A stretch of 64,000 nt of DNA, from assembly GCA_048359995.1 (NCBI GenBank), contig DBGCPK010000017.1:62001-126000 (forward strand), read 5' to 3'. The notes below the pieces were generated by a model, which was not told the origin of the DNA, searched no databases, and saw only the letters and a list, made by a program, of their open reading frames with translations. The DNA comes from UBA3210 sp048359995. GTDB lineage: Bacteria > Bacillota_I > Bacilli_A > RFN20 > CAG-449. Below, piece after piece: positions 50,811 through 60,285 of the stretch; position 1 is the first letter of the stretch, and each line of letters opens with the position of its first letter. A program made the translations under genes and the position numbers.

Positions 50811-51536
50811 TTAACGGAGCAGTTTTTTGGAGAAACTGCTCTTTATTTTGGCGTAAACTTTTCCGTACAAACTCTGCACGACGAAGAAATATACGAAGAA
50901 GATCGCGGCGATCCGAATGACGACGTTGAGAAACACGTCGAAGAAAAAATCCATCGTCAATATGTTGATCAGCGTATCGTCGTTCGGAAAGAAAGCGTTG
51001 TCGAATTTTTCCGGATCCGGAAAGATCAGATGGTGAAAATTGACGAAAGCCGAATCGAAATCGACGAATGCGTAGATGGCAACGGCGACGACGAGAATCA
51101 TAAAGCACAGGAAAACGCAATAATTGATCCGACGGAAATGCCTTTTGACTTCTTTTCTTCGAAAGACGAGGTAGATGAGCGAAACGAGAAAAAGGATGAG
51201 AGAGATGTAGCCTAAGATAGTTCCGCCGACGAAGAGAACCTTGACGTCCGCCATATGGGAAATGGCCTGATCCGAAAAGACGGCCTTTCCGTCGAAATAG
51301 ACTTGCATCGAGTTTTTGCCGTGAAACATATATCCCGTGATCGCAGCGGTGATTTCTTTTAACTGGTCGATGGTGTAATTCAGATTTTGCCCGATTCCGT
51401 TCTTTTCGAATTGCAGCAGATAATAAGCGTTGTTGGAGGCGATCGGAATGATCGAAACGAACGCGGTCGTCAGTATGAACGACAGCGAAAACAGGAGAAT
51501 GACCATTTTGTCGACGATTTTTAGACTTTTCCGCAT
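50811..51536 (-). CDS. TIGR01906/DUF1461-family membrane protein
   Basis: 241 aa. Five membrane segments (MVILLFSLSFILTTAFVSII, LGYISLILFLVSLIYLVF, VFLCFMILVVAVAIYAFVDF, then two near the end). An extracytoplasmic loop carries the family signature FVNFHHLIFPDPEKFDNAFF plus PNDDTLINIL. Function is unknown. ATG 51536 follows AAGGAGG; the frame extends upstream without a good start. Convergent with the EF-G-like gene, divergent from the nuclease gene. Confidence 0.8.
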   Translation of the reverse strand: MRKSLKIVDKMVILLFSLSFILTTAFVSIIPIASNNAYYLLQFEKNGIGQNLNYTIDQLKEITAAITGYMFHGKNSMQVYFDGKAVFSDQAISHMADVKVLFVGGTILGYISLILFLVSLIYLVFRRKEVKRHFRRINYCVFLCFMILVVAVAIYAFVDFDSAFVNFHHLIFPDPEKFDNAFFPNDDTLINILTMDFFFDVFLNVVIRIAAIFFVYFFVVQSLYGKVYAKIKSSFSKKLLR

Positions 51537-51660
51537 CGCGGCATTGCCTCCTTTTTCTCTATTATAACGGCTTTTTACTCCCAATAAAAGAAATTTGTTC
51601 TCTTCCATTCCGATAGCAAATAGTGTATGATAAAAGCAAAGAGAGAAAAGGAATTGAAAA

Positions 51661-53166
51661 ATGGGAAAAAGAAAATTATGGGTTCTGTCGCTGACGACGC
51701 TGTTCTTATTCGGATGCAATGTCAACAGCGGTTCGGCGACGAGTCGGCTGTCTTCGGACTCGTCGGAAGAAGATCTTTCGGAAAGAACTTCCGAGCCGGA
51801 GAAGGATAGTTCGTCTTTTTCTTCCGATGTCGATTCTTCCTATGATATATCTTCCGATTCGGGAACGGTCGAAGAGACCGTTTACGCCATTGCCGTCGTC
51901 GGCAATGCTTCCGACGGAACTGCCGCGGAGTCGTCTTCGTTTGAAAGCGCGGTGTTCACGGCTTCCGGTCTGGAAAAGGTCTTTTATTCCGGAACGAACG
52001 GGCAGGTCAGACTCGGTTCCGGAAGCGGTACGGGAAAGGTGACCTTTACTTCCGAGGCGATGAAAATCAAGTCGATCGTGATCGACACGGGGCTTTACGG
52101 CAACGACGCCGATGTCGGATTGAAAGTCGAACTTTCCGACGGGGAGAATCTGACTGAAACGATCACGGGGGACGGAGAAGTTTTGTATACCTTCGGCGGA
52201 GAAGAAGACATCACCTCCTTTACCATATCGACGATCGCGGCGAAAAAAAGAGCCTTGATCAACGGGATTCGTGTCAGTTCTTCGAATCAGAGCGTCAAGC
52301 CTGCGGATTCGAGCAGCGTCTCTTCGGTAATCTCCTCTTCTTTAATCTCCTCTTCGGCGAATCAGGGGACGACGTCTTCCGCCATATCGATCGTTACGGG
52401 CGATATTTCCGATCCGAGCAACGATCCGTATTCGGGGACTTACTATACCGATATCGAAAACAACAGTAAAGTACTGAAAGGCGACGAGTTGGTTCGCGCT
52501 TTGAGCGCGATTCTCAATTCCACCTACAAAAACCGCAGTTATGCGGCGCTTTGGGAGGGTTATGCCAAGACGGATATCAAACCGGGGACCGGCAATGTCA
52601 TCTGGGATATGTACTCTAACGTCAATTATACGCTGAGCAACGATCAATGCGGAAATTACAGCAAAGAAGGAGATTGCTATAATCGAGAACACAGCGTTCC
52701 GAAGAGTTGGTTCGACGAAAAGGCTCCGATGGTTTACGACATCTATCACGTCGTTCCGACCGACGGATACGTCAACGGAAAACGCAGCAATTGGCCTTTC
52801 GGCGAGGTCGGGACGGCGACCTACACTTCGGAGAACGGATCGAAATTGGGAACGTCGAACGTCTCCGGCATCAGCGGTACGGTCTTCGAACCGATCGACG
52901 AATACAAGGGCGATTTTGCCAGAATTTACTTTTATATGGCTACGTGCTATTACGGGCAGGTCGGAAATTGGTCCGGCGGCGTTTTCAAGGGCACATATCC
53001 TTATCTGAACGACAGTTATTTTCAACTCTATCTGAAATGGGCGCTGGAAGATCCGGTTTCGGAAAAGGAAATTCAGAGGAACGAAGGCGGATTCGAATTT
53101 CAGGGGAACCGGAATCCGTATGTCGATCACCCTTCCTATCTCTATCGCGCGTTTATCGCAGAGTAA
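51661..53166 (+). CDS. secreted endonuclease I-type nuclease lipoprotein
   Basis: 501 aa. Lipobox FLFGC after a short signal peptide, a Ser-rich stalk (about 25-70), an all-beta domain (about 75-205), a second Ser-rich linker, then an endonuclease I domain (about 255-500). The catalytic stretch is visible: CYNREHSVPKSWF with the metal His, DIYHVVPTDGYVNGKRSN, FARIYFYMATCYYG, and RNPYVDHP. It should degrade extracellular DNA or RNA at the cell surface, for nutrition or biofilm release. ATG preceded by AAAGGAAT. Ends at a strong terminator. Confidence 0.88.
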   Translation: MGKRKLWVLSLTTLFLFGCNVNSGSATSRLSSDSSEEDLSERTSEPEKDSSSFSSDVDSSYDISSDSGTVEETVYAIAVVGNASDGTAAESSSFESAVFTASGLEKVFYSGTNGQVRLGSGSGTGKVTFTSEAMKIKSIVIDTGLYGNDADVGLKVELSDGENLTETITGDGEVLYTFGGEEDITSFTISTIAAKKRALINGIRVSSSNQSVKPADSSSVSSVISSSLISSSANQGTTSSAISIVTGDISDPSNDPYSGTYYTDIENNSKVLKGDELVRALSAILNSTYKNRSYAALWEGYAKTDIKPGTGNVIWDMYSNVNYTLSNDQCGNYSKEGDCYNREHSVPKSWFDEKAPMVYDIYHVVPTDGYVNGKRSNWPFGEVGTATYTSENGSKLGTSNVSGISGTVFEPIDEYKGDFARIYFYMATCYYGQVGNWSGGVFKGTYPYLNDSYFQLYLKWALEDPVSEKEIQRNEGGFEFQGNRNPYVDHPSYLYRAFIAE

Positions 53167-53171
53167 AGACG

Positions 53172-53200
53172 AAATCCACGGAGAACCCGTGGATTTTTTT
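53172..53200 (+). terminator. terminator of the nuclease gene
   Basis: Stem AAATCCACGG/CCGTGGATTT, loop AGAAC, then T run. Confidence 0.9.
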
Positions 53201-53272
53201 GATTTTTAAAAAGAAATATTTATTCGCCTTGCGAAATTCAATATAATAGAATCCAAAAGAAAGGAAATCATT

Positions 53273-53656
53273 ATGAAAAGGCCTGTGAATATTTTCAGTA
53301 TTTCAAAAAATGCTTCGTTCATTTTTTCGGCTGTACCTAAGCATCGCTTTATCTATTCTTTATTGCTTTTCGTTTTGACGTGCTTCATGAATTTAGCGCT
53401 TTATTTTTCCGTCCGTTTTTATTTCCTCGATCCGTGGAAGAATTTCGTTCTTCTTTCCCAGATTTTGGCAATCGTCTTCTCCTGCATCAGTTCGCTCGTT
53501 TTGATTTACGCGACTATCTATCAGGTCATCGTGTGCTTTTCGAATTTCAAGAGTTTTTCCGAAAGGGTCGGTTATGCCGCCTTGACGCTAGTTTCCTGTC
53601 TGATCTCTTTTCTGGCGACGGGATTCGGCGTTTATTTCACTTTGTGCTTGCTGTGA
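53273..53656 (+). CDS. small membrane protein of unknown function
   Basis: 127 aa, three membrane segments (FIYSLLLFVLTCFMNLALYF, SQILAIVFSCISSLVLIYAT, YAALTLVSCLISFLATGFGV). The N-terminus is cytoplasmic with a polar lead (MKRPVNIFSISKNAS). No family recognised. ATG follows AAAGGAAA. It lies 13 bases before the HEPN/CBS gene and may be cotranscribed with it. Confidence 0.6.
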   Translation: MKRPVNIFSISKNASFIFSAVPKHRFIYSLLLFVLTCFMNLALYFSVRFYFLDPWKNFVLLSQILAIVFSCISSLVLIYATIYQVIVCFSNFKSFSERVGYAALTLVSCLISFLATGFGVYFTLCLL

Positions 53657-53669
53657 AAGGAGGTCATAG

Positions 53670-54374
53670 ATGGACAACAACGAGGAATTCTTGAATTTGT
53701 ATCGGCGTTTGGAAATGTACTTGAACGGAAAGTATCACTATGCGGATTCGCCGATCAAGGAACACATCAACCGCCTGTCGAAATCGATGATCAAAAGCGA
53801 GGTCGAACGCGCCGACGTACTCGATTTTCTGAGAAACCTGAGGAATTACCTCGTTCATCGAAACGTCGACGAATACGTCGAGGTTTCCTTTCGGGCTTTG
53901 GAATTTCTGAAAAGGGAGATCGAAGAGTTCGAGTCGCCCGTCAAGGCTTCCGACGTGATGTTGAACGAAGAGAAAGTCTACGACGTCTCCTTGAACGCTT
54001 CTACGCTGGAAGTTCTGGACGCGATTTACCGTAATGCTTACGATGTGCTACCCGTCGTCGACGAAGAAAAACGGGTGATCGGCGTTTTTTCTTTGGAAGT
54101 GATTCTGAAAAGTATTTATCGCAAAAAAATGGGAAAAATCGAAAAGGAATCGGAATTATCGGATTATCGCGAATTCATCGGAATCGAAGATCAAATCAAA
54201 GAACGCTACGAGTTCGCCGCGCCGGACGAAGGAATCGAAAGCATTATCCGGCGATTTTCTTCAACCGAAGACAAGAAGAAACTGAAAATGCTATTCGTTA
54301 CGGAAAGCGGGACGAAAGACTCTCCTTTGAAAGGGATCATCACTCCGCACGACGTCATTCATTACAAGCATTGA
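53670..54374 (+). CDS. CBS-domain protein with HEPN-like N-terminus
   Basis: 234 aa. Residues about 1-85 are helical and contain LDFLRNLRNYLVHRNVDEY, where R-x4-H (RNYLVH) matches the HEPN nuclease/nucleotide-binding signature. Residues about 95-230 form a CBS pair (KASDVMLNEEKVYDVSLNAS, NAYDVLPVVDEEKRVIGVFS, and PLKGIITPHDVIHY). CBS pairs sense adenosine nucleotides, so an AMP/ATP-gated HEPN protein is plausible. The HEPN call rests on one motif and helical context only. ATG after AAAGGAGG. Confidence 0.65.
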   Translation: MDNNEEFLNLYRRLEMYLNGKYHYADSPIKEHINRLSKSMIKSEVERADVLDFLRNLRNYLVHRNVDEYVEVSFRALEFLKREIEEFESPVKASDVMLNEEKVYDVSLNASTLEVLDAIYRNAYDVLPVVDEEKRVIGVFSLEVILKSIYRKKMGKIEKESELSDYREFIGIEDQIKERYEFAAPDEGIESIIRRFSSTEDKKKLKMLFVTESGTKDSPLKGIITPHDVIHYKH

Positions 54375-54386
54375 TCGGAGGGAGCA

Positions 54387-55025
54387 ATGAAAAGAAGTAA
54401 AAAAGAAATCTATCTCAAAGAATGGTTGTTGTCGTGCGTTGTTTTTCTCATGGCTTTCGTTGTTTTAGGCGTTCGCTACGCGCTTTATCGGGATATCACG
54501 CCCTTATTGATCGTGCAAATTCTCGGAAGCGGACTGATCTGCTTTATCCTTCCCGTTTTGAAAGTTCTTTTGCCGAAGATCGACATTCCGAATTCGATCA
54601 ATTTTCTGATCGCGTTGAATATCATTTTGGCGATGTATATCGGAAATGCGATGAAAGTGTACAACTACCTTTCTTGGTGGGATACATTCGTTCACGGATT
54701 TTTCGGAGTCATCTGCACCTATTCGTTGTTTGCGATCTTTAAAGATTACCGCATTTCCGCTTCGGTTTTTTATCTTCTATCCGCGTTAGGTCTGGGCGCG
54801 GTCTGGGAAATCTTCGAATACAGTTGCGATGTGATTATGGGAAGCGACGTGCAGAGAGTGCAGGAGTCTTTGGACAATCATAAACTTCCGCAGGCGGATA
54901 CGATGGAAGATCTCATCATCACGTTGATCACCGCTTTTCTGACGGTGGTCGTCGTCTTGTCGATTCGCCGGTTTAGATCCCAAAGGGCGTTACGAGTTGC
55001 CCGTCGGGAGGAGGAAATCAAATGA
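54387..55025 (+). CDS. DUF2238/YjdF-like membrane protein
   Basis: 212 aa with about five membrane segments. The family signature WWDTFVHGFFGV and GLGAVWEIFEYSCDVIMG is followed by DTMEDLIITLITAF. Function unknown. ATG follows CGGAGGG, 12 bases after the CBS gene. It overlaps the prephenate dehydratase start by 4 bases (ATGA), so 53273-55822 looks like one operon. Confidence 0.82.
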   Translation: MKRSKKEIYLKEWLLSCVVFLMAFVVLGVRYALYRDITPLLIVQILGSGLICFILPVLKVLLPKIDIPNSINFLIALNIILAMYIGNAMKVYNYLSWWDTFVHGFFGVICTYSLFAIFKDYRISASVFYLLSALGLGAVWEIFEYSCDVIMGSDVQRVQESLDNHKLPQADTMEDLIITLITAFLTVVVVLSIRRFRSQRALRVARREEEIK

Positions 55026-55822
55026 AAATCGCCGTTCTGGGGCCGAAAGGGACTTTCTCCGAATCGGCGGGAGAAAAGTATTTGAATGAACGCGGCTGTA
55101 CGGGAGAATTGCTCTACTTTTCTTCGATCGGGGAAACGGTGAAATCTTTGCGTTATCCTTCCGTGGATATGGCCGTCGTTCCGATCGAAAACAGTTCGGA
55201 CGGTTACGTTCAGGAAACGCTGGATCTTCTTTTAAGAGAAGAGATCTTTATCGTCGGTCAAGTCGAGATTCCGATTCGCCTGAAACTCTTAGGAAACGTG
55301 GATTCGATCGATCAAATCCGAAGGCTGTACGTGCAGTTTAAAGCGAAAGGTCAGTGTCGAAATCTGATCCGTTCTCTCAAAGGAGTCAGTTTGATTTTAA
55401 CCGAAAGCAACGTCGACGCGTTTCTTCGCTTGAAAGAGAAGCGCGCGGGCGATGCGGCGATCGTGCCGTCCCACCTTTCTTTCGACGGCGCTCCATTTGT
55501 TCTCGAAGACGCAAGGGACTTTTCTTCCAATTCGACTCGGTTCGTCGTTCTTCGAAGGGGGAAGTTTTCTTCGGGAAAAGGGAAGAAAATGTCTCTATTC
55601 GTTTCGCCGGAAGAGGATCGACCAGGTATGCTTTTTTCGATTCTGGAAAAATTTGCCGTAGCCGGCGTCAACCTCACGTCGATCATGTCGCGTCCGAGGG
55701 GCGAGAAGATCGGGAATTACGATTTTTATTTTGAACTGACGGTCGACGAAGAAAATGCGTTGGACGAAGCGATCGGAAATTTGAAAAGAGAGACGGACGT
55801 AAAAATATTGGGGATTTATTGA
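55022..55822 (+). CDS. pheA: prephenate dehydratase
   Basis: 266 aa. Converts prephenate to phenylpyruvate in phenylalanine synthesis. Catalytic domain about 1-175: GPKGTFSESA, AVVPIENSSDGYVQETLD, and the key Thr-Arg-Phe in SNSTRFVVLR. The ACT domain about 188-266 has the phenylalanine-binding region RPGMLFSILEKFAVAGVNL followed by TSIMSRP, so feedback control is expected. No chorismate mutase domain is fused. Translationally coupled to the preceding membrane protein gene. Confidence 0.93.
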   Translation: MKIAVLGPKGTFSESAGEKYLNERGCTGELLYFSSIGETVKSLRYPSVDMAVVPIENSSDGYVQETLDLLLREEIFIVGQVEIPIRLKLLGNVDSIDQIRRLYVQFKAKGQCRNLIRSLKGVSLILTESNVDAFLRLKEKRAGDAAIVPSHLSFDGAPFVLEDARDFSSNSTRFVVLRRGKFSSGKGKKMSLFVSPEEDRPGMLFSILEKFAVAGVNLTSIMSRPRGEKIGNYDFYFELTVDEENALDEAIGNLKRETDVKILGIY

Positions 55823-55838
55823 TTTTGAAGGAAAAACG

Positions 55839-55866
55839 TTGATTCGCGTTTCGAAAAAACTATAAT
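55839..55866 (+). promoter_or_regulatory. promoter of the aminopeptidase gene
   Basis: TTGATT, 16-base spacer, perfect TATAAT. Confidence 0.8.
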
Positions 55867-55887
55867 GGTTTCAGGAGGTAACGGATT

Positions 55888-57255
55888 ATGTACAAGAAAA
55901 ACGCTTGGGAAAAATACCAAGAAAGACAGATGGACGAATTGATGAAATTCGCAGACGAATATAAAGCATTTTTGAGTTATGGGAAGACGGAGAGACTGGT
56001 CGTCGAAGAGACGATCGCACTGGCGGAAAAAGCCGGATTCCGACCGATTTCCGAGAAGAACGAGCTGAAAAAAGGAGATCGGATTTACGCGGTCAACAAG
56101 GACAAGAACGTGGCTCTTTTCGTCATCGGAGAAAAGCCTTTGGAAGCGGGATTGCGCATTTTGGGCGCGCATATCGATTCTCCGCGAATGGATATCAAGC
56201 AAAATCCGTTATACGAGAAAAACGAAATGTGCTATCTGGATACGCATTATTACGGGGGAATCAAGAAATACCAATGGGTTACCATTCCGTTGGCCCTGCA
56301 CGGCGTGGTCTGCAAGAAAGACGGAACGAAAGCGACGATCGCCGTCGGCGAAGACGAGAACGATCCGGTCGTCGGCATTACCGACCTTTTGATTCATTTG
56401 AGCAGTTCGCAATTGTCCAAAACCGCGTCTAACGTGATCGAAGGAGAAGACCTCGACGTTACGCTCGGCAGTATGCCGTTGAAAGATAAAGAAAAAGAAG
56501 CGGTTAAAGAAAACGTGCTTCGGATTTTGAAAGAAAAATACGATATCGAGGAAGAGGATATGGTCTCTTCGGAAATCGAAATCGTCCCTGCGGGAAAAGC
56601 CCGCGATTACGGGTTGGACAGAAGTATGATCGCCGGTTACGGACACGACGATCGCGTCTGCGCTTACACTTCGCTTCGGGCGATTCTCGACACGGAAGAA
56701 AGCGAGTATACGACCTGCTGCATTCTCGTCGACAAAGAGGAGATCGGTTCGGTCGGCGCGACCGGCGCGCAATCGAAATTCTTCGAAAACACGATTGCCG
56801 AACTCGTCAATCTGGAAGGAACCTATTCCGACCTGAAAGTCCGCAGGGCGATGAAAAATTCCCGTATGCTGTCTTCCGATGTTTCCGCGGGATACGATCC
56901 GTTGTATCCGAGCGTCAACGAAGTCAAGAACTCGGCCTATCTGGGACAGGGAATCTGTTTCAACAAATACACCGGTTCTCGCGGCAAAAGCGGTTCGAAC
57001 GATGCCAATCCGGAATATATCGCCGCGATTAGAAAGATGATGGACGATGACGGAATCTACTATCAAACGGCGGAATTGGGGCGCGTCGACGCCGGAGGAG
57101 GCGGAACGATCGCTTATATTTTAGGCAATTACGATATGAACGTCGTCGATGCCGGAATTCCCGTTCTCTCGATGCACTCGCCGATGGAGATCGTCTCCAA
57201 AGTCGACGTGTACGAGGCTTATCTGGCATACAAGACTTTTTTGCTCAAAGCCTGA
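55888..57255 (+). CDS. M18-family aminopeptidase
   Basis: 455 aa. Zinc ligands and acid/base residues of family M18 are present: LGAHIDSPRMD (first His-x-Asp), DKEEIGSVGATG (Glu-Glu pair), MLSSDVSAGYDP (Asp), and a C-terminal SMHSPMEIVSKVD with the last His. It is a cytosolic, probably dodecameric peptidase that removes N-terminal amino acids, often acidic or hydrophobic. ATG follows AGGAGGT. Monocistronic with its own promoter and terminator. Confidence 0.93.
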   Translation: MYKKNAWEKYQERQMDELMKFADEYKAFLSYGKTERLVVEETIALAEKAGFRPISEKNELKKGDRIYAVNKDKNVALFVIGEKPLEAGLRILGAHIDSPRMDIKQNPLYEKNEMCYLDTHYYGGIKKYQWVTIPLALHGVVCKKDGTKATIAVGEDENDPVVGITDLLIHLSSSQLSKTASNVIEGEDLDVTLGSMPLKDKEKEAVKENVLRILKEKYDIEEEDMVSSEIEIVPAGKARDYGLDRSMIAGYGHDDRVCAYTSLRAILDTEESEYTTCCILVDKEEIGSVGATGAQSKFFENTIAELVNLEGTYSDLKVRRAMKNSRMLSSDVSAGYDPLYPSVNEVKNSAYLGQGICFNKYTGSRGKSGSNDANPEYIAAIRKMMDDDGIYYQTAELGRVDAGGGGTIAYILGNYDMNVVDAGIPVLSMHSPMEIVSKVDVYEAYLAYKTFLLKA

Positions 57256-57281
57256 AAAACGCTTTGCTCGCCGCGTTTTTT
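57256..57281 (+). terminator. terminator of the aminopeptidase gene
   Basis: AAAACGC/GCGTTTT stem followed by a T run. Confidence 0.75.
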
Positions 57282-57314
57282 GCGATAAGAATTTCTTACT
57301 CGCGCTTCGGTGGG

Positions 57315-57343
57315 TTCAAAAAATCCCGTTCGCCGAATAGAAT
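57315..57343 (+). promoter_or_regulatory. promoter of the P-type ATPase transcript
   Basis: TTCAAA, 17-base spacer, TAGAAT; start of RNA near 57350. Confidence 0.65.
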
Positions 57344-57357
57344 GGGATAAGACAATC

Positions 57358-57462
57358 AAACGTAGAAGGGAGTAGCCTACCACGGTCCGCGTGGTCCGAC
57401 TAATCGTCAACTCGAGAGCGATCTCCGGTTAGTTATTTATCCCGAAAGTGCAAGACTTCTAC
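57358..57462 (+). promoter_or_regulatory. yybP-ykoY (Mn2+) riboswitch
   Basis: GTAGAAG (57362-57368) pairs with CTTCTAC (57456-57462) as P1. Inside lie the loop motif GGGAGTAGCC, a strong CCACGG/CCGTGG hairpin and CGTCAACTCGAGAG. The final GCAAGACTTCTACC is typical of the class. It precedes a P-type ATPase, a well-known target of this riboswitch. Confidence 0.75.
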
Positions 57463-57487
57463 CTGTATGGAGAAGTCTTTTATTTTG
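57452..57487 (+). terminator. riboswitch-controlled terminator
   Basis: AAGACTTCT (57452-57460) pairs with AGAAGTCTT (57471-57479), then TTATTTTG. Its 5' arm overlaps the P1 3' arm, so metal-stabilised P1 should prevent termination. Confidence 0.8.
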
Positions 57488-57504
57488 TTACGGAGGAAAA
57501 ATCA

Positions 57505-60168
57505 ATGCACGTGTACAATCAGAATGAAACGGAATTGTTCGAAAGTTTGTCGACAGGCTGGGAGGGTTTAAGCCCGGAAAAGTACGAGGAGATCCGAAAT
57601 GAAATCGGAGAAAACAAACTGGCGGAAAAGAAAAAGCCGCCGTTATTCAAAAAGTTTTTGGAACAGATCGTCAACCCGATGAATTTGGTGCTGATCGCTA
57701 CCGCTTTGATCAGCGCGGGAACTTCGCTTTACACGATCGTTTCTTCGGGTGAATCCGCTTCTATCGGGGAATTCATCGACGTTTTCATCATCGTCTTCGT
57801 CGTTCTGCTCAACGGCATTCTCGGCGTGATTCAGGAGGCAAAGGCGGAAAAGTCGCTCGACGCTTTGAAAGCGATGACGGTCTCTTCCTGCCGCGTGATC
57901 CGCGGGGGAAAGATCGATACGGTCGACCAAAAAAACCTTGTTCTCGGCGATCTGGTTCTGCTCGAAGCCGGAAATATCGTACCGGCAGACGGGAGAATCG
58001 TCGAATCGGCTTCATTGAAAATCGACGAGGCAATGCTGACCGGAGAGTCCGTTCCGTCGGAAAAGAATGCGGAAGTCATCGAAGAAACCGACGTTCCTCT
58101 GGCCGAAAGAAAGAATATGGCGTATATGGGGACACCGGTCGTTTACGGTCGGGCGAAGATGATCGTTACCGCGATCGGCATGCAGACGGAGATGGGAAAA
58201 ATCGCCGAAGTGCTGTCCGAAGACGGGAAAGAAATCACGCCGTTGCAGAAGAGATTGAACGAACTCTCCAAGATTTTGACTTATCTCGTTCTCGCCATCT
58301 GCGCGATTATCTTTTCGATCGGCGTCATTCGCGGCCTGATCGGGAATTCTTTGAGTTTCGATTCGGTCCTCGACTCCTTTATGGTCGCCGTATCGCTGGC
58401 CGTCGCGTCGATTCCGGAGGGACTTGTCAGCGTTGTTACCATCGTCCTATCTTTGGGTGTCAGCCGAATGAGCAAAAAAAACGCCATCGTGAAGAAACTC
58501 ACCGCCGTAGAAACGCTGGGGTGCACGAAGATCATCTGCACCGACAAGACGGGAACGTTGACGATGAACAAGATGACCGTCGTCGACAGTTTCGGCAACG
58601 ACATCGATCTTTTGAATCGGATTCTCTGCCTGTGTTCCGACGCGGACGTCGATGCGGAGGGAAACGTATGCGGAGAGCCGACGGAAACGGCCTTGGTGGA
58701 GTATGCTTTGAAGAACGGCATCGACAAGGCGGAATGCGAATCGAAGATGCCCCGCGTCGGCGAATTGCCGTTCGATTCCGTGCGAAAGCGAATGTCCACG
58801 CTGCATCGGATAGGCGATCGCTACGTGCAGTATACAAAAGGGGCATTGGATTGCCTTTTGGACTGCTGTTCGCATTATCTGGACGAAGGAGGAAAAATCG
58901 TCGATTTGAGCGAAGAAATCAAAGATGAGATCCTTCGGGTCAACGCGGAATTCGCTTCGCGGGCTTTGCGCGTACTCGCAGGCGCGTACAAAGCGAGCGA
59001 CTCCGCAGAACCGGATGAAAAGGACTTGATTTTCGTCGGTCTGGTGGGAATGATCGATCCGATCCGTCCCGAGGTCAAGAAAGCCGTTTTGAGATGTCGG
59101 GAGGCCGGAATCAGGGTGATAATGATTACGGGAGATCACGTCGACACCGCGCGGGCAATCGGAAAAGAACTTGGACTTCTTTCTTCCGGAGAAGAAGCAA
59201 TCACGGGAAGCGGACTGGACGCGCTTTCCGAAGAGGAGTTCGAAGATCAGGTGGAAAGGTTTTCGATCTACGCGCGGGTTCAACCGGAGCATAAGACCAA
59301 AGTCGTTCGCGCGTGGAAGAAAAGAGGGCAGATCGTGGCGATGACCGGAGACGGCGTCAACGATGCGCCGAGCATCAAATCGGCGGATATCGGCATCGGC
59401 ATGGGAATCACGGGAACGGAAGTAACCAAAAGCGTCGCCGATATGGTGCTTTCCGACGATAATTTCGCTACAATCACCGCGGCGGTGGAAGAGGGAAGAA
59501 AGATTTACGACAACATTCAGAAGGCAATTCGCTTTCTGCTTTCTTCCAATTTGGCGGAAGTGATCGCCATTCTGATCGCCACATTGTCGGGATTTACCTT
59601 GCTCGAACCGACGCATTTGCTTTGGATTAACCTGATCACCGATTCTTTGCCTGCGCTGGCATTGGGTTTGGAAAAAGGAGAGGAAGATCTGATGAAAAGG
59701 AAACCGCGAAAGGAAAACGAAAGCGTGTTTGCGCACGGATCGGGCATCGACATCTTTTTCGGCGGAATTTGCATCGGCGGAATCACCTTGCTTTCCTATC
59801 TGATCGGGCATTATCTCGAAAGCGGTCAATTCGGCGTTCAGGGAGTTTCATACGAGGGAATGACGATGGCTTTTCTGACTTTGTCGATGTGCGAAATCGT
59901 GCATTGCTTCAATATGCGAAGTCGAAGGGAATCTCTTTTCCGTTTTCGAAACGCCAACGCTTATCTTCTCGGCGCGGGACTGCTCGCCCTGCTTTTAAGC
60001 GTCGGCATCGTCTACATTCCCGGACTCGGCGCGATGTTCAAATTTCAGCGACTCGACTTCCGCGCTTTCCTTATCGCCGTCGGATTGAGCTTATCCGTCC
60101 TCATATTCTACGAGATTTATAAAGGGATAGGAAGGTTCGTCGAGAGAAAGAAAGCCGAAAAGAATTAA
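57505..60168 (+). CDS. P-type cation ATPase (Ca/Mn exporter type)
   Basis: 887 aa P2-type ATPase. N-terminal cation ATPase domain (LSTGWEGLSPEKYEEIRNEI), actuator motif MLTGESVP, M4 motif SIPEGL, phosphorylation site CTDKTGTLT, nucleotide domain with KGALD, hinge MTGDGVNDAPS, and the six C-terminal membrane segments. Ion choice between Ca2+ and Mn2+ is not fixed by the residues I can see. The Mn-sensing riboswitch upstream argues for Mn2+ (or mixed) export. ATG 57505 follows CGGAGGA. Confidence 0.92.
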   Translation: MHVYNQNETELFESLSTGWEGLSPEKYEEIRNEIGENKLAEKKKPPLFKKFLEQIVNPMNLVLIATALISAGTSLYTIVSSGESASIGEFIDVFIIVFVVLLNGILGVIQEAKAEKSLDALKAMTVSSCRVIRGGKIDTVDQKNLVLGDLVLLEAGNIVPADGRIVESASLKIDEAMLTGESVPSEKNAEVIEETDVPLAERKNMAYMGTPVVYGRAKMIVTAIGMQTEMGKIAEVLSEDGKEITPLQKRLNELSKILTYLVLAICAIIFSIGVIRGLIGNSLSFDSVLDSFMVAVSLAVASIPEGLVSVVTIVLSLGVSRMSKKNAIVKKLTAVETLGCTKIICTDKTGTLTMNKMTVVDSFGNDIDLLNRILCLCSDADVDAEGNVCGEPTETALVEYALKNGIDKAECESKMPRVGELPFDSVRKRMSTLHRIGDRYVQYTKGALDCLLDCCSHYLDEGGKIVDLSEEIKDEILRVNAEFASRALRVLAGAYKASDSAEPDEKDLIFVGLVGMIDPIRPEVKKAVLRCREAGIRVIMITGDHVDTARAIGKELGLLSSGEEAITGSGLDALSEEEFEDQVERFSIYARVQPEHKTKVVRAWKKRGQIVAMTGDGVNDAPSIKSADIGIGMGITGTEVTKSVADMVLSDDNFATITAAVEEGRKIYDNIQKAIRFLLSSNLAEVIAILIATLSGFTLLEPTHLLWINLITDSLPALALGLEKGEEDLMKRKPRKENESVFAHGSGIDIFFGGICIGGITLLSYLIGHYLESGQFGVQGVSYEGMTMAFLTLSMCEIVHCFNMRSRRESLFRFRNANAYLLGAGLLALLLSVGIVYIPGLGAMFKFQRLDFRAFLIAVGLSLSVLIFYEIYKGIGRFVERKKAEKN

Positions 60169-60285
60169 AATTCGCCGCCTCGGAGAAGAGATGGAAGTTC
60201 TCTCGCTTTTGAATCGCATTTCGAGACGCATTTTCGACGACGGCGGAAATTAACGGGCAAACAGATAGTCGCCGTTCGATTTTAT

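Noticed and set aside
58447..59829. 460-codon open frame opposite the P-type ATPase gene
   Set aside because: Antisense to a gene with all P-type ATPase motifs; no ribosome-binding site and biased composition.
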